DNA of 8,615 nt from Desulfobacterales bacterium (GCA_016735415.1 JAERRP010000739.1:1-8615), one strand, 5' to 3'; positions 1-6,446 are shown, numbered from the stretch's first letter. Program-made: numbers and translations. Notes: generated by a model from the sequence alone, not told the origin.

Positions 1-54
1 GCGTCATTGGACAACCGTTATTTCCAATCACGCTACAAGGGCGCGCGTCGGTAT

Positions 55-681
55 TTATAAATCGGGTCCCTGCATGCTGCGGATCAGGTGTCCTGCCAGG
101 AATGTACCGGCAATGGCCATGCACTCCATATCGAGGTAGGCTTCGGCGGATTGGCGGAACAGAATGGTACACTGGGCCGGAAATTCGTCGTCCCGGTCGT
201 TGAACCGCAGGAGGACCGGAATGCGGGGCAGGAAATCGAACATCATGGACAGGTCGTGGGAGGCGCCGTCATCGAAACGCACGCCACCCAGGCCGCGGCA
301 GGCATTTTCGAGCGCGAATTGGTTGTCGCTAAAGGAGGTTTCGATGATTTTGTTGGTATTGGCGGTAAAATAGCTTACGAGCGGTCCGGCGTCCTTGAAT
401 TCACGATAGGTCACCCATTCACCCAGCGTGGGAGCCGCTTGCGGGCACTGCAGGACATAACAGCACAGGACCACGCAGAGGGCATAATTGACCGGTTCCC
501 CGGAAAGTTTGAAAACCCCCTGCCGGGTAAGGCGGTAAGCCGACCCGTAAAGTCGGATCAGGAGATCCGGCCCCTCGATGTCGGCCCCCAGCATTGCGGC
601 CCGGGACAGCAGATCGATGTCGGCGATCCGGGCCAGGTAGTTGCGGTAAGTCTCCTCGAAAACGGTGGCTTTGGCCGTCAT
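55..681 (-). CDS. DUF3786 domain protein
   Basis: A 208-residue soluble protein with no signal peptide. Its pattern matches the DUF3786 family as I know it from anaerobic bacteria and archaea. The central part carries an EWVTYREF segment (residues 88-95) followed by a YF pair (104-105). An LGG motif is at 131-133. The C-terminal third has the family signature of LPRIPVLL (151-158), an acidic stretch ending in DEFP (165-168), then ILFRQSAEAYL (173-183). The family has no established biochemical function; relatives occur in organisms with corrinoid or C1 metabolism. The start is well supported: AGGAGG lies 6 bases before the ATG. It is the last gene of a minus-strand run, 22 bases after the coiled-coil gene, so co-transcription is likely. 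The family call is from recalled motifs and was not searched. Confidence 0.88.
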   Translation of the reverse strand: MTAKATVFEETYRNYLARIADIDLLSRAAMLGADIEGPDLLIRLYGSAYRLTRQGVFKLSGEPVNYALCVVLCCYVLQCPQAAPTLGEWVTYREFKDAGPLVSYFTANTNKIIETSFSDNQFALENACRGLGGVRFDDGASHDLSMMFDFLPRIPVLLRFNDRDDEFPAQCTILFRQSAEAYLDMECMAIAGTFLAGHLIRSMQGPDL

Positions 682-703
682 GTGTCACCTCCTGGGGCGA
701 ACC

Positions 704-889
704 CTAAGACCTGCCGCTTTGCTTCAGCACTTCAATCGCCTTCATAATCTCGTCGTATTCATCTTCCAGGTCCAGGAGCAGTTTCATGACCGTTGGTTTG
801 ACCGAGTGGGCCGGCAGACGCCGCTGGGCCTCGGCGATTTCTTCTTCCAGTTCACGCCGCCGCTGGTGGAGTTCTTGGATGGTTTTCAT
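704..889 (-). CDS. Small conserved coiled-coil protein
   Basis: A 61-residue, highly charged protein. Residues 4-24 form a heptad-like helix rich in Glu and Arg. A break follows at LPAHSVKP (25-32), then a second acidic helix (33-57) with LLLDLEDEYDEI. This suggests a helical hairpin or short coiled-coil adaptor. I recall similar short proteins with the LPAHSVKP core in Desulfobacterota, sometimes mislabelled as histidine kinase fragments; no catalytic motif is present. No good Shine-Dalgarno precedes the ATG at 887-889. A four-codon ORF (ATG AAA AAG CTA TGA, 900-886) overlaps this start with an ATGA junction, which may be chance. It lies 22 bases upstream of the DUF3786 gene and is probably in one transcript with it. 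Function unknown. Confidence 0.75.
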   Translation of the reverse strand: MKTIQELHQRRRELEEEIAEAQRRLPAHSVKPTVMKLLLDLEDEYDEIMKAIEVLKQSGRS

Positions 890-966
890 AGCTTTTTCAT
901 TTCGTGGGCGCCGGCCCGTTCGCGCACGGTACGATCATCCTGTCGAAAAGGTGACGTCAATGGCTC

Positions 967-1146
967 TCAGTAATCGATGCCGGCCGGCAGGACATGCGCG
1001 GCACTGTGAACATGACATGGTGTCACCGCATATACCATACCACATCCCGGACAGCGTGAAACCATAGATGTCATTTTGAAAATGCCGGAGCAGTCTGAAC
1101 ACGCCATATCGTACGGAAGGGGAACCGGCATTTCCGCATAGCCCAT
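967..1146 (-). CDS. Small zinc-ribbon protein (start uncertain)
   Basis: From the ATG at 1144-1146 this is a 59-residue protein with two cysteine knuckles, CSDC (residues 16-19) and CPGC (32-35). These are spaced like a zinc ribbon. A further Cys44-His pair in VTPCHVH follows, and the tail ends AGIDY. The core resembles short conserved proteins I associate with sulfate-reducing Desulfobacterales; function is unknown, perhaps metal binding or regulation. The frame stays open to an ATG at 1284, but the extra 46 residues look non-conserved. An alternative start at 1131 would give MPVPLPYD, and no strong Shine-Dalgarno favours either ATG. It ends 77 bases before the coiled-coil gene and may share its transcript. 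Coding is supported mainly by the ordered cysteine pairs. Confidence 0.6.
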   Translation of the reverse strand: MGYAEMPVPLPYDMACSDCSGIFKMTSMVSRCPGCGMVYAVTPCHVHSAAHVLPAGIDY

Positions 1147-1657
1147 TATCCTATCCGGAACAGAAAAGAATTGTGCTAAGTCAAGAAACAGGCGCGATTG
1201 GTTGCCGATGTTACCCAACCACCGATTTGTTGCGAGTCCATTGGAACGCCATGATTTGACGACAGCGGCAATCAAGGCCATCATTAACAGGCTTTTGAAA
1301 TCAATATTTCCAATAACCGGGTAAGCTTGGCGCCATCCGTCTGATCATAATGCCGGGTCTGAATCCCTGGAATATCTTTTTTCTGTGCGCCAGCGCTTAT
1401 CTGGGCGACATCAGTCAGGTTGCCGACGATCAAGAGCGGCCAGTCTCGAATTCTTCTAATGAAGAATGTAAGAATTCTATTGCCCACGGGCGACGTTCCG
1501 CTATCATTATCCGGGAACGCTGGCAGATGCTGGGATTCGCGGATCCGGACCAGGCCCGCATTGTTGCCGGCATTTGTCTGGAGGCCGCCGGAATGTGATC
1601 GGCCGCATCAATCTGGAAGGGTTCCTGGAACGGCGGCGAGGGTGAGCGGCATTGCCG
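1147..1657. other. Gap without an intact gene
   Basis: About 510 bases lie between the zinc-ribbon and metallopeptidase genes. Short open frames exist on both strands (for example 67 codons on minus, 1487-1284), but none has a convincing ribosome site or recognisable family. The best coding-like stretch is on the plus strand at about 1490-1645 and is listed separately as a possible decayed gene. No clear promoter was found: a TTGACT at 1184-1179 (minus) has no acceptable -10 partner. Confidence 0.5.
1490..1645 (+). pseudogene. Possible decayed gene fragment
   Basis: One frame ends in RERWQMLGFADPDQARIVAG followed by ICLEAAGM and a TGA at 1596-1598. If the duplicated TG at 1594-1597 is read once, the frame runs on as IGRINLEGFLERRRG and stops at 1645. 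Both halves look protein-like and join smoothly, suggesting the 3' end of a gene disabled by a two-base insertion, whose 5' part is lost or unrecognisable. The family is not recognised and no start codon or ribosome site can be assigned. It could equally be chance in GC-rich DNA. Confidence 0.25.
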
Positions 1658-1659
1658 CT
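1645..1659. terminator. Palindrome at end of metallopeptidase gene
   Basis: AGCGGCA-T-TGCCGCT is a perfect 7-base inverted repeat; as a hairpin it would have a 6-bp stem and a 3-base loop. It overlaps the metallopeptidase stop codon (1658-1660, minus). No T-run follows on either strand, so an intrinsic terminator is not demonstrated; it may only stabilise the mRNA 3' end. Confidence 0.2.
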
Positions 1660-2335
1660 AACGGCGAAGAATGCGGATCCAGCGCCAGATGTTGAGGAGC
1701 CCCACCAGGGCATTGGCCACATAAGTCAGCGCACAGGCCAGCAGGATGCGGCGGGCGGCCGGGATATCCTCCGGGGGGATATAGTTGCCGGTGGAAAGAA
1801 GGGGGAGGGCGCGTTTGAAACTGGCGTTTAATTCGGTTGGAAGCGTCAGCAGATGGACGACAATCGGGATGCACAGGCTCGCGAGGCCTCCCAGCAGCAT
1901 GAGCAGTCCCGCCGCGGGAACGCGGGCGACAAGGGCGAGTACCGGCACGACGACCATGATGCCGGCCCCGATGCGCTCCATGCGGGCCGCTGTCCCGATC
2001 ATGCGGGTGCGGGCGGTGAGCGGCGGGTAGTGCTCACGGTCCTGGAGGGCATGACCGACTTCGTGCGCGGCCACGACCACCGCCGTCAATGTTTTACGGC
2101 CGCAGCTCGTGGTGGTCAGGCGCACAACTTTTGTCTCCGGATCGGAGTGATCGCCCAGGGGGGTTGCCTCCACCTCGACCCCCTCCAGGGGCATTTTTGC
2201 CAGGAGCAGCCGGGCCAGGTCAAAGCCGTTACCGGAAAAGTATTCCTCCCGGTTATAACGATTGAGGATGTGGCGGGCCCAGAGATGCGGACCGTACAGC
2301 ATGATGGCGGCAAGGATGATCAGGGCGAGGATCAT
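1658..2335 (-). CDS. YugP-type membrane zinc metallopeptidase
   Basis: A 225-residue integral membrane protein of the putative neutral zinc metallopeptidase family (Zn_peptidase_2, YugP-like). An N-terminal helix (residues 2-16) is followed by a cytosolic part with GDHSDPETKVVRLT (61-74), the family's DHxDP element. The zinc motif HEVGH is at 91-95, giving two His ligands and the catalytic Glu92. Two hydrophobic helices (about 123-140 and 142-163) follow. TLPTELNAS (164-172) supplies Glu168, the probable third ligand, and a last hydrophobic stretch is at 196-214. Length fits the family (about 225-230). Expected role is proteolysis of membrane or membrane-proximal proteins; natural substrates are unknown. 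The ATG follows the stop of the small membrane gene by 3 bases and lacks a Shine-Dalgarno, so translation is probably coupled to that gene. Confidence 0.92.
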   Translation of the reverse strand: MILALIILAAIMLYGPHLWARHILNRYNREEYFSGNGFDLARLLLAKMPLEGVEVEATPLGDHSDPETKVVRLTTTSCGRKTLTAVVVAAHEVGHALQDREHYPPLTARTRMIGTAARMERIGAGIMVVVPVLALVARVPAAGLLMLLGGLASLCIPIVVHLLTLPTELNASFKRALPLLSTGNYIPPEDIPAARRILLACALTYVANALVGLLNIWRWIRILRR

Positions 2336-2338
2336 GGG

Positions 2339-2584
2339 TTAGCGGGGGAAGAGCCGGACGATTCCCAGCAGGGTGACCAGGGCGCCGGCCAGCAGGCAGA
2401 AGGACAGGACGATGGCCCCGCCTTCATTGGCCAGCGCCCGCGACAGCCCCACCCCGGCGGCCACGATCGCGCCGCCGCCGGCGATAAACCCCAGGGCGCG
2501 CATATTTTTTTTAACGAGAGCAGTGGCCGCCGCCACGATAAAAACCACCGCCCAGCAGATCAGAACGACATTGGAACTGTACAT
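2339..2584 (-). CDS. Small three-helix membrane protein
   Basis: An 81-residue hydrophobic protein with three predicted membrane segments, at about residues 5-24, 31-49 and 55-77, joined by short loops containing KKNMR and RALANEGG. I do not recognise a family. The start chosen is the ATG at 2582-2584, which has AAGGG/AAAGGG purine tracts 7-15 bases upstream. An in-frame ATG at 2615-2617 would add 11 charged residues, but it sits inside a GC-rich hairpin (2608-2630) and lacks a good ribosome site. The stop is 3 bases before the YugP-like metallopeptidase, so the two are almost certainly an operon and this protein may be a membrane partner or unrelated cargo. Only membrane location is well supported. 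Confidence 0.72.
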   Translation of the reverse strand: MYSSNVVLICWAVVFIVAAATALVKKNMRALGFIAGGGAIVAAGVGLSRALANEGGAIVLSFCLLAGALVTLLGIVRLFPR

Positions 2585-2607
2585 CGAAAGACCCTTTTCC
2601 CTTGGGG

Positions 2608-2630
2608 GCCGCCGCATTCCGTCCGGCGGC
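2608..2630. repeat. GC-rich hairpin upstream of membrane gene
   Basis: GCCGCCG and CGGCGGC form a perfect 7-bp stem around a 9-base loop (2615-2623). It lies between the selenoprotein stop and the small membrane gene. No T-run follows in the minus direction, so it is not a canonical terminator; it could attenuate or process the transcript. Confidence 0.35.
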
Positions 2631-2742
2631 GGTAACCGTTTTGGTATGCGCTGCGGGATTTCGCATATCCGGCCACGAATGGCAAGGCCGAGCGTGCCAT
2701 CGCCGCGTCAGAGGATTTCCCCGCCGGCCGGGATGGGGGCGT

Positions 2743-3390
2743 TCAAAATAGAGGTTTCAAGGCTTCCAGCGTTTCTTCCGGATCCGGCCGCACCGTATAG
2801 TCGGCGTTGATGGCCGTGTGGCGGACTATCCCTTCCGGATCGACGATCAGACGGGAAGCCATGGGCAGGCTCCAGCTGTCGTCCCCATTGTATTTTTCCA
2901 GATCGATACCGAATTTCTGGTAAAGGGCCTTGAGGTCGTCCGGCAGTTGGAAGCGCAGGCCGTAGCGCGCGGCGACGGCATTGCCGGGATCGCTCAGGAT
3001 TTCGAAGGGCAGCTTCTGCTGCTCCCGGATAAAGCGGTTGTGTTCGACCAGTTGCGGCGAAATCAGGACCAGGTTGGCCCCCACCTCGGCAAATTTACCG
3101 GCGGCTTCTCCCAGAGCTTCCAGCTCCAGATTGCAGTTCGGTCACCAGCGTCCGCGATAAAACGCGAGTATCAGGAAGCCCTTGTCCAGAAGATCCCCCA
3201 GGGCGATTTCGGTGCCTTCCGTATTCGCCAGGCGGAAATCCGGCGCCAGCGCGCCGATTTTCACGGTCGGGGTCAGAATACCCGAATTCTCCAGCTCCTC
3301 GGTGGCGCGGTGCATGATGGCCAGAGCTTCCGGTGGGGCCTTGGCCTCGAAATCCTTTTTGTGCGCATCGAGTCTGGCTTGCAGATTCAT
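2743..3390 (-). CDS. Selenocysteine-containing peroxiredoxin-like protein
   Basis: Read through one in-frame TGA (3144-3142), this is a 215-residue thioredoxin-fold protein of the AhpC/TSA peroxiredoxin-like family. Residues 1-40 are a helical lead. PTVKIGALAPDFRL (41-54) is the typical entry strand, and LILAFYRGRW (73-82) leads into Sec83-Pro-Asn-Cys86-Asn-Leu-Glu-Leu. Homologues as I know them carry WCPYCNLEL here, so TGA falls on the peroxidatic cysteine and gives UxxC. The second half (PFEILSDPGN, 128-137; ASRLIVDPEGIVRH, 178-191) is the normal family C-terminus, in the same frame without a shift. A candidate SECIS follows the TGA. The start has AGGAG seven bases before the ATG. Expected role is thiol-dependent reduction of peroxides in the cytoplasm. 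A disabling Cys-to-stop mutation is the alternative, but intact flanks and the stem-loop argue against it. An ORF caller would report two fragments, 3390-3142 and 3084-2743. Confidence 0.9.
3111..3129 (-). promoter_or_regulatory. Candidate bacterial SECIS element
   Basis: On the minus strand CTGGAGCTGGAAGCTCTGG folds into a stem: five Watson-Crick pairs (GAGCT/AGCTC), extended by G-U, U-G and C-G pairs, with an apical GGA loop. The loop's first G is 21 bases after the TGA. Bacterial SECIS elements are stem-loops inside the coding region just after the UGA, with a conserved G early in the apical loop bound by SelB; this matches in position and loop. Not tested by folding software. Confidence 0.7.
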
Positions 3391-3469
3391 GATGTCTCCT
3401 TATTTCCAAAGAATTGTTGTAGACACGTTACGGGACGACGGATGGAAGCCGGTCCCGAGAATAGGTCAT

Positions 3470-3497
3470 AACATAGATGCGATCACGCGTTTTGCAA
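3470..3497 (-). promoter_or_regulatory. Candidate promoter for selenoprotein gene
   Basis: On the minus strand TTGCAA (3497-3492) is followed after 16 bases by TATGTT (3475-3470), a moderate sigma70-like pair. It would start a leader of about 70 bases before the ATG at 3390. Pattern only; no other support. Confidence 0.3.
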
Positions 3498-3612
3498 CCG
3501 GGGTATGGGTTTTCATCAATCGCGGGGTGATCATTGAACGCGAATCGGGCCAACAGTGTGAACAATTCCGAATCGGATGCGTCGGGAATGATTCGGTCGT
3601 GCGGGGCGATTG

Positions 3613-3641
3613 TTGACTTTCAAGGCCTGGGATTCTATCGT
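3613..3641 (+). promoter_or_regulatory. Candidate promoter for plus-strand genes
   Basis: TTGACT (3613-3618) and TATCGT (3636-3641) are separated by 17 bases, matching 5/6 and 4/6 of the sigma70 consensus. Transcription would begin near 3648 and leave a leader of about 195 bases before the gene at 3845. It is the best promoter-like pair I found in the window, but it is only a sequence match. Confidence 0.38.
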
Positions 3642-3844
3642 CGCGGGAAGCTGGAAAAGGCATCCGGACGGCAGCGCTAATCCGGTATCCCGCAATGCAG
3701 ACGGCAATCCAGTTGGCACACGCGGCTGTTGGCGATGGCGGTATGAACGCCGCCTTCGGGATCGGAACGACATCAGGGGAGATGAATGTTGATGCTTCAT
3801 CCCTGATGCGACCATTTGCTGGAATTGGCATTGAAGGAGGCAAC

Positions 3845-4138
3845 ATGAATCTGGAAGCATTCGTGCAATCCATGGCGGCCAACGCCGATCCGCCCGCGGG
3901 ATTCAGGCAAACCCTGCAGTCGCTGTGGTGGGATAAGAAAGGGGACTGGGACCGGGCCCATGCCATCGCCCAGGAGATCCCCACCGTGCCGGGCAGTGCC
4001 GTGCACGCCTACCTCCACCGGGAAGAGGGCGTGCTCTGGAATGCCGACTACTGGTACCGGCGTGCCGGACGGCCGCGGCCGGACATGGCCCTCGAAGAAG
4101 AATGGCAGGCGCTTGTGGAAGAAATGCTAACCGGTTGA
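3845..4138 (+). CDS. Conserved hypothetical protein, 97 residues
   Basis: A small soluble protein with a conserved-looking core: LWWDKKGDWDRAHAIAQ (27-43), then HAYLHREEG (54-62) and NADYWYRRAG (66-75). It ends in an acidic helix with EEEWQALVEEML (84-95). I recall close relatives in many bacteria annotated only as hypothetical; the helix pattern recalls a TPR-like helical pair, but no function is known. The frame is open upstream to 3695, but AGGAGG five bases before the ATG at 3845 and the family's usual length fix this start. It is the first gene of the plus-strand series, with 124 bases before the methyltransferase, so membership in that operon is uncertain. Confidence 0.85.
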   Translation: MNLEAFVQSMAANADPPAGFRQTLQSLWWDKKGDWDRAHAIAQEIPTVPGSAVHAYLHREEGVLWNADYWYRRAGRPRPDMALEEEWQALVEEMLTG

Positions 4139-4262
4139 CCGCCTTCGGTTTTCTCCTGACGGCCGACCGTGCGGCACGGAATTGCCTGATCGGAACCGGG
4201 GCGCTCCTGAGAACGATGCCGCCTGGAGGTGCCGGGATAAATGAATACAGAGGGAATGTCTG

Positions 4263-4892
4263 TTGAAAAGCGATCCTTACCGATGGTTATCAAAAGTGTA
4301 TGATCCCCTGGTTGAGCCCTTCAACGCCACCCTGCGAAATATCGGTTTCAACATGGTGCCGTTGGAAAAGGGTATGCGTGTTCTCGAGGTCGGATGCGGC
4401 ACCGGCACCAATCTCCAGATGTATCACCAGGCCGGGTGTGATGTCTTCGGCATTGACCCGTCGCCCGCGATGTTAAGGGTGGCCCACCGGAAACTTGGCC
4501 CTGAGGCCCATTTGCATCAGGGGGATGCAGCCCGGATGCCCTATCCCGATGACACTTTTGATCTTGGCCTTGCCATGTTGACGCTGCACGAGATGCCCCG
4601 GTCGACAAGGCTGCGCGTCATCGGCGAATTTCTCCGGGTCGTGAAGCGCGAAGGGCGTCTGCTGCTGATCGATTTCCATCCGGGGCCGCTCAAATTTCCC
4701 GGGGGTTACGGAAATAAGCTTTTCATTTTGCTTATCGAAAGGATCGCCGGGCGTGAGCATTTCAGAAATCACTGCGACTTCATTGCCCGCGGCGGACTCC
4801 TGCCCTTCATCGAAAGAAGTTATCTCACGATTGAAAAACGGAAAATTATCAGCGGCGGCAACCTGGCCCTGTTTGCGGTAAAGTCGCGTTAG
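4263..4892 (+). CDS. Class I SAM-dependent methyltransferase
   Basis: A 209-residue Methyltransf_11-type (UbiE-like) enzyme. Motif I VLEVGCGTGTNL (40-51) forms the SAM-binding loop, and the acidic Asp65 of GIDPS binds the ribose. GDAARMPYPDDTFD (87-100) is the adenine and motif II region. LTLHEM (107-111 plus one) and the strand RLLLIDFHP (132-140) complete the Rossmann core. The C-terminal part (141-209) holds a hydrophobic stretch (FILLIERIAG, 154-163), perhaps for a lipid-like or quinone-like substrate; the substrate is unknown. The start is a TTG: an in-frame TGA lies at 4242-4244, no ATG occurs in frame before residue 31, and AGAGGG is 8 bases upstream. It is followed after 35 bases by the VOC gene, so they are likely co-transcribed. 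Confidence 0.9.
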   Translation: MKSDPYRWLSKVYDPLVEPFNATLRNIGFNMVPLEKGMRVLEVGCGTGTNLQMYHQAGCDVFGIDPSPAMLRVAHRKLGPEAHLHQGDAARMPYPDDTFDLGLAMLTLHEMPRSTRLRVIGEFLRVVKREGRLLLIDFHPGPLKFPGGYGNKLFILLIERIAGREHFRNHCDFIARGGLLPFIERSYLTIEKRKIISGGNLALFAVKSR

Positions 4893-4927
4893 TTTGATGC
4901 AACTGTCTCCACAAGGATTCCGATTCG

Positions 4928-5293
4928 ATGGAACATATGCTGGCCGACAACGTTTTGCGATCGAATACCATTTTGTATTGCCAACAATGGCGTTCGACCG
5001 TTACATTTTACCGGGATGTGCTCAAGCTGGCCGTCAACCATGAGACCGACTGGCTGGTTGAATTCAAACTGCAGGGCCAGGCCTATCTCAGCATTGCCGA
5101 TGCCCGTCGGACAAGCATTCCAGGCGCGGACGGCCGTGGCCTGACCCTTTCCCTGCAAGTTCGTGATCTGGACCGGGCGCATGCGCTTCTGGGCCAAAGC
5201 GGGATCAGGGTTTCGGCGATACGGCCGGTCTGGGGGGCCCGGGCTTTTTATCTTTACGATCCGGAAGGCCACCGCATTGAATTGTGGTCCTGA
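4928..5293 (+). CDS. VOC/glyoxalase-fold family protein
   Basis: A 121-residue single-module vicinal oxygen chelate protein. The two beta-alpha-beta-beta-beta halves are visible: residues 13-56 with STVTFYRDVLKL (23-34), and 72-121 ending in FYLYDPEGHRIELWS (107-121), the usual C-terminal signature. Glu118 is at the position of a typical metal ligand and Glu45 may be its counterpart. The family includes glyoxalases, dioxygenases and antibiotic-binding proteins and works as dimers; nothing here picks a substrate. An AAGG tract lies 11 bases before the ATG, rather far. A second ATG at 4937 would trim three residues. It sits between the methyltransferase (35 bases) and the UROD-like gene (27 bases), consistent with an operon. 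Confidence 0.87.
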   Translation: MEHMLADNVLRSNTILYCQQWRSTVTFYRDVLKLAVNHETDWLVEFKLQGQAYLSIADARRTSIPGADGRGLTLSLQVRDLDRAHALLGQSGIRVSAIRPVWGARAFYLYDPEGHRIELWS

Positions 5294-5320
5294 TACCTGA
5301 CGATACAGAAACGAGGGCGA

Positions 5321-6364
5321 ATGACAGACGACAGGCTAATACCGGGCAATCTTTTGACAACCGCGAAGGCGTTCATGCCGCACACGGACGTGGAACGTGC
5401 GCTTGCAACGGCGCTGTCCCTGGATGTGCCGTTCTGGCCGCAACTGCCCAACTACAGCTATTATGAAGACATGTACGTCCAGGCCGCCGAACATTTCCCC
5501 GGGATTGTTCTGGATGTCGAAAAGCGTACGCTGCGCTTTTCGATCGAAAAGTTTGCGGAAGAATTCGAAGAAACGTTGTTACGCTTTGACGACCCGGACT
5601 ATTTCGACATCAGCGAGACCTATTCCGCCGTTTATCACCGCTTTCTCGCACTGGACCTGGCGGACCGGCCCGCCATCCGGGGGCAACTCGAAGGCCCCAT
5701 CAGCTTCGGATTCAACATCCTCGATCAGGACGAACGCCCCATTCTCTTCGATGACACCGTCCGCCCGTTCATGTTCGAGTTCATGGCCCGGCGTTTGAAT
5801 GTGCAACTGGCGCGGCTGAAGCAGTTGAATCCCAGGGCCTTCATGTTTGTCGACGAGCCCGGGCTGCAGTTTCTGTTTTCGGCCATGGCCGGCTACAGCG
5901 ACCTGCAGGCCAAAGGGGATCTGGACCAATTCTTTGCCCAGGTGGACCGGCCCCGGGGCATCCATCTGTGCGGCAATCCCGACTGGGATTTCCTGCTCAA
6001 TCTCGATCTGGATGTCCTCTCCATGGATATCTACACCAATGCGGAGATCTTTGCCTCCTACGCCCCCGCCATTCAAAGATTTATCGACCGGGGCGGCATC
6101 CTCGTGTGGGGTATTGTGCCGACGGGTTTCGAGACTTTTGGTCTGGAGCCCATGCCGTCGCTGACCCAGCGCCTCGAAACCGTCTGGCAGGTTTTGTGGT
6201 CCCGGGGCGTCGATCGGCAGCAGCTGGTTCAGTCCAGCCTGCTGTCGCCGGCAACCTGTTGTCTGGTCAATCCGGACAGGGACCAAACGGTGAACCGGGC
6301 CTTTGCCGCCGTCCACCGGATGGCCCTCGAATTGAGGGAAAAATACCAGCACGATCTGGGTTAG
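5321..6364 (+). CDS. UROD/MetE-like zinc methyltransferase-type protein
   Basis: A 347-residue TIM-barrel protein of the uroporphyrinogen decarboxylase/cobalamin-independent methionine synthase superfamily. Family-type elements are FWPQLPNYS (38-46), QLEGPIS (122-128), FVDEPGLQ (176-183), IHLCGNPDWD (214-223) and WGIVPTG (263-269). His215-x-Cys217 together with Cys313/Cys314 resembles the HxC...C zinc site of MetE and of MtaA/MtbA methyltransferases. This makes a zinc-activated thiol methyl transfer more likely than haem synthesis. True HemE proteins have different arginine-rich substrate motifs, which I do not see. Substrate is unknown. GAGGG lies 3 bases before the ATG, a short spacing. It follows the VOC gene by 27 bases and probably ends the methyltransferase-VOC-UROD cluster; the next gene is 82 bases on. 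Confidence 0.82.
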   Translation: MTDDRLIPGNLLTTAKAFMPHTDVERALATALSLDVPFWPQLPNYSYYEDMYVQAAEHFPGIVLDVEKRTLRFSIEKFAEEFEETLLRFDDPDYFDISETYSAVYHRFLALDLADRPAIRGQLEGPISFGFNILDQDERPILFDDTVRPFMFEFMARRLNVQLARLKQLNPRAFMFVDEPGLQFLFSAMAGYSDLQAKGDLDQFFAQVDRPRGIHLCGNPDWDFLLNLDLDVLSMDIYTNAEIFASYAPAIQRFIDRGGILVWGIVPTGFETFGLEPMPSLTQRLETVWQVLWSRGVDRQQLVQSSLLSPATCCLVNPDRDQTVNRAFAAVHRMALELREKYQHDLG

Positions 6365-6446
6365 AACCCTTATCCATCAAACCCGCCGGTTTGCGTCGGT
6401 CAACGCGCGAACACGGCGGAGATGCCAACCGTAATCCGGTTTTGCC

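Larger units (their letters stand above)
3391..3844. other. Divergent intergenic region
   Basis: About 450 bases separate the minus-strand selenoprotein from the plus-strand genes. It contains candidate promoters for both directions. Open frames on both strands (for example minus 3984-3466, which runs antisense into the next gene) have no recognisable domain or good ribosome site and look like chance openings in GC-rich DNA. A decayed gene is possible but I cannot show one. Confidence 0.5.

Noticed and set aside
6..28. Inverted repeat ATTGGA/TCCAAT downstream of the DUF3786 gene as a terminator.
   Set aside because: The stem is AT-rich with an 11-base loop, and no T-run follows in the minus direction.
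886..900. Four-codon ORF (MKKL) overlapping the start of the coiled-coil gene with ATGA.
   Set aside because: It is too short to judge and has no ribosome site; probably chance, though it could act in translational coupling.
955..960. TTGACG on the minus strand as a -35 box for the coiled-coil/DUF3786 genes.
   Set aside because: No acceptable -10 hexamer lies 15-19 bases downstream.
1853..2635. Plus-strand open frame of 260 codons.
   Set aside because: It is antisense to the YugP-like peptidase and the small membrane gene. Its His/Asp/Gly-rich low-complexity translation is a mirror of those hydrophobic genes.
3466..3984. Long minus-strand open frame of 172 codons across the divergent region and into the gene at 3845.
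   Set aside because: It is antisense to a well-supported gene with a strong ribosome site, shows no domain, and has the Pro/Ser/Arg-rich composition of a shadow frame.
5579..6352. Minus-strand open frame of 257 codons.
   Set aside because: It is antisense to the UROD-like gene, which has the recognised motifs.
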